DNA of 64,000 nt, taken from the NCBI GenBank assembly GCA_029243485.1, contig JAQWRY010000088.1, positions 394,548 through 458,547 on the forward strand, given 5' to 3'. How positions within the stretch are numbered: the stretch's first letter is position 1; each line of letters starts with the position of its first letter. Of the stretch, positions 16,249 to 24,096 are shown one piece after another. The position numbers and the translations under genes are program-made. This stretch comes from Candidatus Binatia bacterium. Lineage in GTDB: Bacteria; Desulfobacterota; Binatia; UBA12015. The notes below the pieces were generated by a model that saw nothing but the letters and a program-made list of their open reading frames with translations, had not been told where the DNA came from and made no database searches.

Positions 16249-17733
16249 ATGGCACGTAGCTTTTATGAGCGGCTCACTGCGCTCGACAGTTCTTTCCTGC
16301 TGCTCGAGAAGCACAACTCCCCGCTGCACGTCGCATCGACGCTGACGATCGAGGCGGAGCCCCTGCGAACGGAAGGGGGGGGGATCGACGCCGAGCGGAT
16401 CAAGAAGCACATGGCGAGCGAGCTGCACCGCATTCCGCGGTACCGCCAGAAGCTGCGCTGGATCCCGCTCACGTCACGTCCGGTTTGGGTGGACGACGAT
16501 CGGTTCAACATCGACTACCACGTCCGGCACACGAGCCTCCCGCGGCCCGGCAGCGACGAGCAGCTGAAGCGCCTTTCGGCGCGCATCATGGAACAGCCGC
16601 TCGATCCGTCTCGTCCGCTCTGGGAGACGTGGATCGTCGAAGGTCTCGACGGTGACCGGTTCGCCCTGATCTCGAAGGTGCACCATTGCATGATCGATGG
16701 CGTGTCGGGCGTCGATCTCCTGAAGATCCTGCTCTCGCCCACACCGGAAGTGCACGAGCTGGACCGGCCGCGCTTCCTCGCTCGTCGCGCGCCGTCCCCG
16801 TTTGAACTGTGGCGCGATGAGATGCTGCGTCGTGCGTTCCTTCCGCTCCAACTCGTGAACGGAGTCCGCGCCCTCGTCTCCGAGGCGGAAGAGGCTCGCA
16901 GGGAGACGTTCTCGCGACTGCGGTCCGCAGCCGACATGCTGGGGTCGACGCTCTCGCTCGCTCCGGAGACGCCGCTCAATCAACCCGTGAGCCCGCACCG
17001 TCGTTTCGACTGGCTCACGATGGAGTTGGAGGAGGTCAAACAGATCCGGCGCGCCTTCGGGTGCAGTATCAACGATGTCGTCCTCGCCGTCGTGACGGGC
17101 GCGATGCAGCGCTTTCTCGAGCGGCGGAACCTGAACCCGGCGGCGGTCGACTTCAAGGTGATGTCCCCGGTGAGTGTGCGCTCGGAAGATCAGCAGGGTG
17201 CGCTCGGGAACCAGGTTTCGGCCTGGATCCTCGAGCTTCCCATCGGGGAGGTGGACCCGCGCGAGCAGATACGCCTGATCTCCGCCCGCACGAACGAGCT
17301 GAAGGAGAAGCGCAGCGCGGTAGGCGCGACGGTTCTCACCGATGCGGCGGAGTGGGGCTCGTCGACGTTGCTCGCGCTGGGCGCGCGCAACGTGTCGCGG
17401 TTCCTCCCGTTCAACCTCGTGGTCACAAACGTCCCGGGCCCGCAGTTCCCGATGTATATGCTCGGCGCGAAGCTCCAGCGGACGTATCCCCTGGTTCCCC
17501 TCGTCGACAACATGGGCCTCGGGCTCGCGCAGATGAGCTACGACGGGAAGCTCTGTTGGGGCTTCAACGCCGACTACGACCTCCTGCCGGATCTCCCGGC
17601 CATCGTTCGGGCCACGCAAGAGGCGTTCGACGAACTAAAGGCGCTGGCGGCCAGCGGGTATCAGCTCTCACCGGAGTCGCCGGCGGAAGACGGCGCGATG
17701 CCGCTCCAGGCCGTCTCGAAGATCAGCAGCTGA
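16249..17733 (+). CDS. Wax ester synthase/diacylglycerol acyltransferase (WS/DGAT), copy 1
   Basis: 494 residues. The catalytic HHxxxDG motif is HHCMIDG (residues ~145-151). The PLW segment (PLDPSRPLWETWIVEGL) and the NDVVLAVVTGA motif of the C-terminal half are present. The N-terminal TALDSSFLLLE is also typical. The enzyme esterifies acyl-CoA to fatty alcohols or diacylglycerol, making wax esters or triacylglycerol at the cytoplasmic membrane and lipid bodies. It is followed 22 bases later by the P450 gene, and a second WS/DGAT gene lies in the opposite direction 2 kb downstream, with a regulator and a helical protein between them. Confidence 0.92.
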   Translation: MARSFYERLTALDSSFLLLEKHNSPLHVASTLTIEAEPLRTEGGGIDAERIKKHMASELHRIPRYRQKLRWIPLTSRPVWVDDDRFNIDYHVRHTSLPRPGSDEQLKRLSARIMEQPLDPSRPLWETWIVEGLDGDRFALISKVHHCMIDGVSGVDLLKILLSPTPEVHELDRPRFLARRAPSPFELWRDEMLRRAFLPLQLVNGVRALVSEAEEARRETFSRLRSAADMLGSTLSLAPETPLNQPVSPHRRFDWLTMELEEVKQIRRAFGCSINDVVLAVVTGAMQRFLERRNLNPAAVDFKVMSPVSVRSEDQQGALGNQVSAWILELPIGEVDPREQIRLISARTNELKEKRSAVGATVLTDAAEWGSSTLLALGARNVSRFLPFNLVVTNVPGPQFPMYMLGAKLQRTYPLVPLVDNMGLGLAQMSYDGKLCWGFNADYDLLPDLPAIVRATQEAFDELKALAASGYQLSPESPAEDGAMPLQAVSKISS

Positions 17734-17755
17734 CGTCGCGCCGAGAGAAACGGGA

Positions 17756-19042
17756 ATGAATGCGCTCGAGGTCCTCCAGGCTTTGATCCGGCGCGAGTGG
17801 CCGGTCCGGCTCCTTTCCCCACTGATCGGTAAGTACAACCCCTTCCATCCGGACTTCCGGCGCGATCCGTATCCGAGCTACCGGCGACTTCGGGAGACCG
17901 CGCCGATCTACAAGAGCCCGCCGCTCCAATCCTTGATCTTGAGCCGGTACCAGGACGTCGCGCCGCTCCTTCAGGATCCACGCTTCGGCGTCGATCGCAC
18001 GAAAGCACGCATCGAGGAGAAGCTCGGAATGTTCGACGCGCTCCCGTCGGGCCTTGGGGAAGCCGTCACGACGTCGCTCTTGATGACCGACGCACCGGAT
18101 CACACGCGATTGCGCAGGCTCGTGAGTCGAGCGTTCACGCCGCGCGTGATTCAGCGTCTCGGGGATCGCGTCGGCGACCTCGTCGGCGAGTTGCTCGACG
18201 AGATGGCACACAAGCCCGATCCCGACCTGATTCGGGATCTCGCGGACCCGCTTCCGTTGCTCGTCATCGCGGAGATGCTGGGCGTGCCCGTCGCGGATCG
18301 CGCGCAGCTCAAGACCTGGTCGAATTCCGCTGTGGGCATTCTCGATCCGCTGCAGGCCGAGGGCGGCATCCGCAACATTGCCGAGGCGTTCGACGGCTTG
18401 TCCGCGCACCTCGACCGAGTGTTCGCCGATCGGCGTGCGACACCGCGTGAAGATCTCGTGAGCGCACTCGTTGCGGTGGAAGAGCAGGGCGACGTTCTCA
18501 GCGAGGTCGAGCTCAAGTCTCTGTGTCTGCTCATTCTCGTCGCGGGCAACGAGACCACGACAAACCTGATCGGCAACGGGATGCTCGCCCTCCTGCACCA
18601 CCCAGACGAACGGCGCCGTCTTCAGGACGACCCGTCGCTGGCGCGTACCGCGATCGAGGAGATGCTGCGCTACGACAGCCCGATACAGATGACCGATCGC
18701 GTGGCCCTGGAGCCTCTCGAACTCGGTGGAAAGCGTGTCCGGAAGGGCGATGTGGTCGGGGTGATCCTCGCGTCGGCCAATCGCGACCCCGAGCAGTTCT
18801 CGGATCCCGACCGCCTGGATATCGGCCGAAAGGACAACCAGCACCTAGCCTTCGGCCACGGCGTTCACTTCTGCCTCGGCGCGCAGCTCGCGCGCCTCGA
18901 AGGTCAGACCGCGATCACGAGGCTCTTGGAGCGGTTCCCCGACCTCGACGGCGAGCGCAACCCGACTTCCTGGAAGCGGTCGCTGGTGCTGCGCGGCCTC
19001 ACGTCCCTGCGCCTGGATCTCCGGGCCACCGCCGTCGGCTGA
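17756..19042 (+). CDS. Cytochrome P450
   Basis: 428 residues. I-helix motif AGNETTT (~residues 261-267), K-helix EEMLRYDSP containing ExxR, and heme-ligand loop FGHGVHFCLGA with the thiolate Cys at residue 373. No membrane anchor, so it is a soluble bacterial class I-type enzyme that needs separate ferredoxin and reductase partners, which are not adjacent. The start is 22 bases after the WS/DGAT stop, indicating a shared transcript; a hydroxylated fatty acyl, alkane or sterol-like substrate is possible but unproven. A GC-rich hairpin follows the stop. Confidence 0.93.
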   Translation: MNALEVLQALIRREWPVRLLSPLIGKYNPFHPDFRRDPYPSYRRLRETAPIYKSPPLQSLILSRYQDVAPLLQDPRFGVDRTKARIEEKLGMFDALPSGLGEAVTTSLLMTDAPDHTRLRRLVSRAFTPRVIQRLGDRVGDLVGELLDEMAHKPDPDLIRDLADPLPLLVIAEMLGVPVADRAQLKTWSNSAVGILDPLQAEGGIRNIAEAFDGLSAHLDRVFADRRATPREDLVSALVAVEEQGDVLSEVELKSLCLLILVAGNETTTNLIGNGMLALLHHPDERRRLQDDPSLARTAIEEMLRYDSPIQMTDRVALEPLELGGKRVRKGDVVGVILASANRDPEQFSDPDRLDIGRKDNQHLAFGHGVHFCLGAQLARLEGQTAITRLLERFPDLDGERNPTSWKRSLVLRGLTSLRLDLRATAVG

Positions 19043-19043
19043 G

Positions 19044-19069
19044 GCGCCCGCCGGCCGTCCGGCGGGCGC
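19044..19069 (+). terminator. Strong GC hairpin after the P450 gene
   Basis: GCGCCCGCCGG, loop CCGT, CCGGCGGGCGC: a perfect 11-bp stem two bases after the stop. A T-run (TTTTT) comes only ~20 bases later, so it is likely but not a textbook terminator. Confidence 0.55.
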
Positions 19070-19106
19070 GCGCTCACCCGGACCCCATTTTTCTCGTCGG
19101 ATAGGG

Positions 19107-19143
19107 TTGACTACTTTGTATCACGGATGTATCACAAAGTAGT
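19107..19143 (+). promoter_or_regulatory. Promoter with overlapping palindromic operator upstream of the RHH regulator
   Basis: TTGACT (19107-19112), 17-base spacer, then TATCAC (19130-19135) form a sigma70-like promoter. The same stretch holds a perfect 10-bp inverted repeat, ACTACTTTGT (19110-19119) / ACAAAGTAGT (19134-19143), and two direct copies of TGTATCAC (19117-19124 and 19128-19135) spaced 11 bp, one helical turn. It lies 28 bases before the ATG of a ribbon-helix-helix protein. RHH proteins commonly autoregulate by binding such repeats. Confidence 0.7.
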
Positions 19144-19171
19144 ACGAAGTGAGACAGGGAGCCCGAAGCCC

Positions 19172-19609
19172 ATGGCAGACGAGCAAGACAAGAAAGAAAA
19201 GAAGGAGAAGGTCCTGCACGCGCGGATCCCGGAATCCCTCGATGAGGAGATTCGGGAGCACGCGGCCCAGCTGGGCCTGTCCGTGTCGAACCTGGTGCGG
19301 AACGTTCTTGGGAACGCGGTCGGCCTCGTCGACGAGATCATCGCCGACACCGCCGGCGTGGCGCGCAGCGCCACCGGTGGGAAGGCCGCCCCACAGCCGA
19401 ATGCGGCATCGGCCGCTGCTGCCCAGGCGGAGCCGCGACGGGTTCTCGGCTGGCAGGAAGCGATTTTGAATATGAATGCGGTCTGTGACCGCTGCAACAC
19501 CATCCTCGAGAAGGGATCGCGTGGTGCGATCGCCATCGTCGAGGGGGTAGGGCCGAGACCCATGAGGTGTGTCGGCTGCATCGAGGAGAAGAGCAATGAA
19601 AACGACTGA
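19172..19609 (+). CDS. Ribbon-helix-helix DNA-binding protein with C-terminal zinc ribbon
   Basis: 145 residues from ATG 19172, with an upstream AGGGAG. Lys-rich N-terminus, then a RHH domain HARIPESLDEEIREHAAQL, with GLSVSNLVRNVL as helix B. An Ala/Gln linker leads to a C-terminal CDRCN...CVGC pair (four Cys), a treble-clef or zinc-ribbon candidate. The upstream promoter has repeats suited to an RHH dimer, so I infer autoregulation and control of the next gene, which overlaps its end by 14 bases. An upstream in-frame ATG at 19127 would translate the operator itself and is rejected. A lipid-inclusion regulator role, analogous to PhaR, is inference. Confidence 0.75.
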   Translation: MADEQDKKEKKEKVLHARIPESLDEEIREHAAQLGLSVSNLVRNVLGNAVGLVDEIIADTAGVARSATGGKAAPQPNAASAAAAQAEPRRVLGWQEAILNMNAVCDRCNTILEKGSRGAIAIVEGVGPRPMRCVGCIEEKSNEND

Positions 19610-19892
19610 ACAAGATTACGAGCGGGATTCTTTGGGAGACTTCATTGGTGACGTCGTCGATTCGGCGACCGCCCTGGCCGAGCGCGCCACCGAGTCGGCC
19701 GCGGAACTCGCTGGGCAGGCCGTGCGCGACGCACGTCGCGTCGCCCACTCCTTCGAAGCGCTGTTGGACGCGGCTGCTCGCGAGGGTGTCGAGCTCGCGC
19801 GGGATACGATCGACGCAGTCCGTGACGCAGCGGAGCGGGCCGACGGTAGCGTTCCGCGTGACGACGACGAGCGCCCCGAAACCGTCGTCTGA
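19596..19892 (+). CDS. Amphipathic helical protein, phasin- or apolipoprotein-like
   Basis: 98 residues from ATG 19596, preceded by GAGGAGAAG. Nearly continuous amphipathic helix from residue ~10 to ~85 with Ala every few positions (DSATALAERATESAAELAGQAV...), charged tail DDDERPETVV. Composition resembles small phasins and apolipoproteins that coat hydrophobic surfaces; no enzyme motif. The start overlaps the RHH gene's end, so the pair is co-translated. Flanked by two WS/DGAT genes, it is a candidate lipid-droplet coat protein. This is inference from composition and context, and a stress-type helical protein (LEA-like) is the alternative. Confidence 0.65.
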   Translation: MKTTEQDYERDSLGDFIGDVVDSATALAERATESAAELAGQAVRDARRVAHSFEALLDAAAREGVELARDTIDAVRDAAERADGSVPRDDDERPETVV

Positions 19893-19932
19893 GCGAGCGA
19901 CCGCACCGTGCGTCTGAAACGATGGTGGTGCG

Positions 19933-21399
19933 CTAGGCGTCGCGGCGGGTGGCCGGCCGCGACGTCTTTTTCACTCCGGCCTCTTTGCGGTTCGCGGAAA
20001 AACGCGAGACAGGACGCAGCAGAGCACCGAGGCGCTTGATCTCGCGCCGGTGCTTCCGGGTTCGCTTCTCCGCTCGGCGGAGCGCGGCGAACGCCTGCTC
20101 CAGGTCACCTGCGAGTTCGTCGCCGTGCGGCACCACGTTGGGATCGAGGTGAGCGCAGATCGACAGGCAGCCGTCGTGCGTGAGAATTGCGAACTCGACC
20201 CCCATCCCGTGGAACAACGGGACGACGCCGTGCAGTGCGAGGACTCGGCTGCCGGCGAGGGTGCGCGCATTCTTCGGCCCTGGCACGTTGGTGCACACGG
20301 TGTTCACAATCGGGGTCGGAGGCATGAGCATGGGGAGAGCGGCTTCCACGACCGGTGGGAGCGCTCCCATCATGCGTAGACCATAGGCGGTGGCCCGAGG
20401 CTGCCCGCGTGCGTGGAGTGCCCTCATCTCCGTCGAGATGCGGTCCAGTCGCTCTAAAGGATCGGCCACGTCCACTGGCAGGCGCGGGAACATGGCGGAG
20501 ATCGCGTTCCCGAGACTCGGGTCGTTGCCGCCCCCGCGCAGGCTTACTGGAACGATGGTGCGGAGGGACTTCCGCGTCGACGTGCGGTGGTGGCGCCAGA
20601 GGTAACGGCGCAGCGCTCCGGAGATGACCGACAGGGCCAGGTCGTTGACGGTGGTGCCCGTCTCGCTACAGACCGGGCCGTATTCCTCACGGTCGAATGT
20701 GGCCCAGGTCGCGCGTCGGCGGCTCGTGAGGGGAGCGTTCAGGGTCGTTGGGGGGGCGGGGTCTTCGTGGAGGAGGGAGACGACCGTCGATGTCAGTTCG
20801 GCGATGTCGCGCATGTGATTCCAGACCGGGGCGCCGTTTTCGGTGCCACCAAATGGATTTCCCCAGGCCTGCTTGTCCTCGGAGGCGCCACGCCTCGATG
20901 TGCCCTTCCGGGGTCGGCGTGCGCGAACCGGAGCGGCGGCGTCGGTGAGGAGGTCGAGGACGCGCATCCCGCTCATGCCATCGAGCATGCAATGGTGGGC
21001 CCGGAAGATGACGGCCGCTCGGCCGTCGGGGCCGCCCGCGATCGAGACGATTTCCCAGAGCGGTCGGTCGGCCCGCAGAGGCGCCGAGAGCACGGCCTCC
21101 GAGGCATCGCCGAAGCCGTCCGCCGGCCACTCCGTCGAGCGGAAGTGCCGGATCAACGAGAAGTCGGGATCGTCCTCCCAAGCCGGGCGCTCGATGTCGA
21201 GCGGAATCCGGACGGGCCGTTGTCGGAACCGGGGCAGCGCCCGCACGAGATCCTCCAGGCGCTCGAGGAGCAGCACCGGCTCGATCAGTCCTTCGAGTTC
21301 CGCGATGCAGCCCACGACGAGCGGTTGCTCCGGCCGCTCGAAGAACAAGAAGGCGGCGTCCAGCGCCGAAAGCGGCTCTGCGGGTGTGGTTTGATCCAT
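19933..21399 (-). CDS. Wax ester synthase/diacylglycerol acyltransferase (WS/DGAT), copy 2
   Basis: 488 residues, same family as the copy at 16249 but clearly divergent. Active site HHCMLDGMSG (~residue 134), DRPLWEIVSIAG as the PLW segment, and TVNDLALSVISGALRRYL as the C-terminal NDVVLA-like motif. The C-terminus is Arg/Lys-rich (KRTRKHRREIKRLG...KKTSRPATRR), which could aid membrane or lipid-body binding. It is convergent with the RHH/helical pair. Two paralogs here suggest different acceptor specificity (alcohol versus diacylglycerol), which cannot be read from sequence. Confidence 0.92.
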   Translation of the reverse strand: MDQTTPAEPLSALDAAFLFFERPEQPLVVGCIAELEGLIEPVLLLERLEDLVRALPRFRQRPVRIPLDIERPAWEDDPDFSLIRHFRSTEWPADGFGDASEAVLSAPLRADRPLWEIVSIAGGPDGRAAVIFRAHHCMLDGMSGMRVLDLLTDAAAPVRARRPRKGTSRRGASEDKQAWGNPFGGTENGAPVWNHMRDIAELTSTVVSLLHEDPAPPTTLNAPLTSRRRATWATFDREEYGPVCSETGTTVNDLALSVISGALRRYLWRHHRTSTRKSLRTIVPVSLRGGGNDPSLGNAISAMFPRLPVDVADPLERLDRISTEMRALHARGQPRATAYGLRMMGALPPVVEAALPMLMPPTPIVNTVCTNVPGPKNARTLAGSRVLALHGVVPLFHGMGVEFAILTHDGCLSICAHLDPNVVPHGDELAGDLEQAFAALRRAEKRTRKHRREIKRLGALLRPVSRFSANRKEAGVKKTSRPATRRDA

Positions 21400-21549
21400 G
21401 TCGATGTAGTGGGGTCCGGGCAGAGCGGTCGGGAACGAAGGGAAGGGGGCAGATTCCTGTTCAGCGGTCGGATGTCAAGGTTGACGAGCGGGTTTGAGTC
21501 GCTTGAGTGGTCGCGTGACCTGGCGTCGAGTGCAGGGTAGGCTCGTCTC

Positions 21550-22320
21550 GTGGCGGATGGAGCGACAGATCTTCTCGCGCGAGCAGTCGAACTGGTCCGG
21601 GGAAGCAAGAAGGTCGTTGCGCTGACCGGCGCGGGTCTATCCACCGAGTCGGGCATCCCCGACTTCCGCAGCCCCGGTGGTGTCTGGGAGAAGTACAAGC
21701 CTGTCGAGTACGCCGACTTCCAGAGGTCCGAGGAGGCGCGCCGCGCACACTGGCAGTACAAGGCCGCGACGATCCCTCCGATGCTCGCGGCACGGCCGAA
21801 CCCCGCGCATGATGCCCTCCGTCGGCTCGAAGAGGCGGGCCGTCTACTCGCTGTGATCACGCAGAACATCGACGGTCTGCACCAGGCGGCCGGGAGTCGG
21901 CAGGTGCTCGAACTGCACGGCACCAACCGGCACACGGTCTGCCTCCAATGCGGGGCCGAGGAGTCGATCCAAACGGTCCTCGCACGCCTCGAGGCGGGCG
22001 AGGACGTCCCGAAATGCAAAGCGTGCGGAGGGGCCCTCAAGCCCGCGACGGTTTCCTTCGGCCAGATGTTGCCGCCGGATGTCCTTCGTCAGGCGATGGA
22101 GCACACCCGCCGCGCGGACTGTCTGCTGGCGCTCGGAACCTCGCTGCAGGTGCAGCCGGCTGCGTCCCTCGTCGACGTGGCGAAGGAACATGGCGCGAAG
22201 GTTGTCGTGGTCACCCGATCCAGCACGCCGTACGACTCGATCGCGGACGCCAAGCTCGATCACCCGCTGGGGACCTGCCTCCCCGCGATCGTCGCCGGCG
22301 TTCTCGACGGCGCACCTTAG
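21550..22320 (+). CDS. cobB: NAD-dependent protein deacylase, sirtuin family
   Basis: 256 residues starting at GTG. Sirtuin motifs in order: ALTGAGLSTESGIPDFRSPGG (NAD pocket), TQNIDGLHQ, catalytic His in ELHGTN, zinc Cys pairs CLQC and CKAC, and LGTSLQVQPAASL. Class III sirtuins carry Ala-Tyr-Arg substrate residues; the region here reads YKPVEYADFQRSEEARR, which does not decide. It removes acyl groups from lysines using NAD, in the cytoplasm, and would reset acetyl- or acyl-CoA-linked lysine modification in a cell with heavy acyl-CoA flux. The symbol is a family-level guess. Confidence 0.9.
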   Translation: MADGATDLLARAVELVRGSKKVVALTGAGLSTESGIPDFRSPGGVWEKYKPVEYADFQRSEEARRAHWQYKAATIPPMLAARPNPAHDALRRLEEAGRLLAVITQNIDGLHQAAGSRQVLELHGTNRHTVCLQCGAEESIQTVLARLEAGEDVPKCKACGGALKPATVSFGQMLPPDVLRQAMEHTRRADCLLALGTSLQVQPAASLVDVAKEHGAKVVVVTRSSTPYDSIADAKLDHPLGTCLPAIVAGVLDGAP

Positions 22321-22352
22321 CCAAGAGGAGGGCAGGGGCGGCCAAGGCCGGC

Positions 22353-22763
22353 TCAGCGAGGGGTGTTGGCCAAGATGACCGTCCACGGCAGTACGGCGAA
22401 CAGCGTGTACGTGACTGCCAGGGACAGAAGTCCGGGCTCCACGAACCGGTGCTCGCGTCGCTGGTAGACCAGGATCAGGAGGCCCATGGCGACGATCTTC
22501 ACCACGGCGATCCCATAGATCGGTCCCACCGACGACATCGCCGTAGCGACCAGCGGGTTTCCCTCGGGGAAACCCCGGCTCGTCCCCGCAAGCGTGACCC
22601 AGCCGTCCAGAAATTGGAGACTCAGGTTCGCGAGTAGGAGCGCCTGCAGCCGGGAGAGTGGAGTGAGGAGTGTTGCCACGAGAGCGGAGTTTGCAACGCT
22701 GGGACCAACCGTACCCGCGGGAAATCGAGCTTTTTGAGCGGTTCCGGTCTGGCGAATCTGCAC
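22353..22763 (-). CDS. DUF5658-like small membrane protein
   Basis: Up to 136 residues with four hydrophobic segments. The N-terminal membrane block LANLSLQFLDGWVTLAG, followed by GNPLVATAMSSVGPIYGIAVVK and LVYQRREHRF, resembles the DUF5658 family, whose function is unknown. The first 28 residues are not membrane-like, so the GTG at 22679 may be the real start, giving 108 residues. Stand-alone gene, convergent with the sirtuin. Confidence 0.6.
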   Translation of the reverse strand: MQIRQTGTAQKARFPAGTVGPSVANSALVATLLTPLSRLQALLLANLSLQFLDGWVTLAGTSRGFPEGNPLVATAMSSVGPIYGIAVVKIVAMGLLILVYQRREHRFVEPGLLSLAVTYTLFAVLPWTVILANTPR

Positions 22764-22916
22764 GATCGGGCCGGCGACTCGCGGAGGTGAACGATCGCCG
22801 CCCCTGATCGGGAGTTCGCTGTGTGGTCGGGGCGTCGCACTCGTCCGTCCCGACGGGAGGGGCTTTTCAACCGCCTGCTAGGGCGACGGACGCCAGGCTT
22901 GCTATGGTGGGGGTAG

Positions 22917-24059
22917 GTGAGCGGGGTGGAGGATAAGGAGCGTCGGTTGCGGATCGCCGTGTTCGGCACCCGCGGGATCCCGGCCTCCTACGGGGGCTTC
23001 GAGACCTTCGCGGAGCAGTTGGGGTCGCGATTGGTCGAGCGCGGCCATTCGGTCACGGTTTTCGGCCGCTCGGGCAGCGTAGACCCGGCTCTGCACGGGC
23101 ACTTCCACCGCGGAGTACGGCTCGTCGTCTTGCCGGCACCGCGGTCGAAACATCTCGAGACCGTCCTGCACACCGTCCGCGCGGCCTGGTGGGCTCGCGG
23201 GGAGAGGTTCGATCTCGCCGTCGTCTGCAACAGCGCGAACTTTCCGGCGCTGCCGCTGCTGCGGAAGACCGGAACCCCCACGGTCCTGGCCATCGACGGA
23301 ATTGAGAGCACCCGTCGCAAGTGGGGCGTCGCCGGGCGATCCTTCTATCGGTTGGCGTCCTGGCTCGGTCCGCGCCTTGCAGACACGCTGATCGCCGACT
23401 GTCGCGTGATCGAGAACCACTACCGCGCTCGCGGTGCCGGTAGCGTTGAGATGATCCCCTACGGGGCCGAGCCGCCGCAGGCGACGGGGCGCGAAACCCT
23501 GGACCGCCTGGGCGTCGTTTCGGGCCAGTACGTGCTGTACGTGAGCCGACTCGAGCCCGAGAACAACGCGGACGTCGTCATTAGCGCGTTCCGTGCCTCC
23601 GAGGTTCCGGGGCACCTCGTCATCGTGGGCGATGCCCCGTACGCAGACTCGTACAAGACTCGGCTTTCGGAGTTGGCCGGAGGTGACGGCCGGGTTCGGT
23701 TCGCCGGATTCCTGTTCGGCGAAGGGTATGACGAACTTCGAGCGAACGCCGGGGCCTACGTCCAGGCGACCGAAGTCGGCGGGACCCACCCCGCGCTCCT
23801 CGAGGCGATGGCGGCGGGGCTTCCCATCGTAGCCAACGACATCCCCGAGCATCGTGAAGTTCTCGCCGATGCCGGTTGGTACTATCGAAAGAACTCCGTT
23901 CCTGACCTGGCCGAGCGACTTCGCGAGGTCCTGCTCGGAGACCAGGACGTTCGTGCGAGTCGGGCTGCGGCGGCGTTCGATCGCGTCCGAGCGGAGTACG
24001 ACTGGGACCGCGTCGCGCGATCGTACGAGCGGCTCGCCGAGCGACTCGCCAAAGCGTGA
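22917..24059 (+). CDS. Glycosyltransferase of the DUF1972/GT4 type
   Basis: 380 residues. N-terminal RIAVFGTRGIPASYGGFETFAEQL is the signature of DUF1972-type rhamnosyl or galactosyl transferases. The C-terminal half has YVLYVSRLEPENNADVVI, HLVIVGDAPYADSYKTRL, and VGGTHPALLEAMAAGLPIVAND, the E-x7-E donor-binding motif. Starts at GTG 22917, with GTG 22926 as an alternative. First gene of a three-gene glycan cluster followed by a phosphoglycosyl transferase and an aminotransferase. Confidence 0.88.
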   Translation: MSGVEDKERRLRIAVFGTRGIPASYGGFETFAEQLGSRLVERGHSVTVFGRSGSVDPALHGHFHRGVRLVVLPAPRSKHLETVLHTVRAAWWARGERFDLAVVCNSANFPALPLLRKTGTPTVLAIDGIESTRRKWGVAGRSFYRLASWLGPRLADTLIADCRVIENHYRARGAGSVEMIPYGAEPPQATGRETLDRLGVVSGQYVLYVSRLEPENNADVVISAFRASEVPGHLVIVGDAPYADSYKTRLSELAGGDGRVRFAGFLFGEGYDELRANAGAYVQATEVGGTHPALLEAMAAGLPIVANDIPEHREVLADAGWYYRKNSVPDLAERLREVLLGDQDVRASRAAAAFDRVRAEYDWDRVARSYERLAERLAKA

Positions 24060-24096
24060 TTGCTTCGGTGAGGGGACTGGGGTAACGGGCGGAGCG

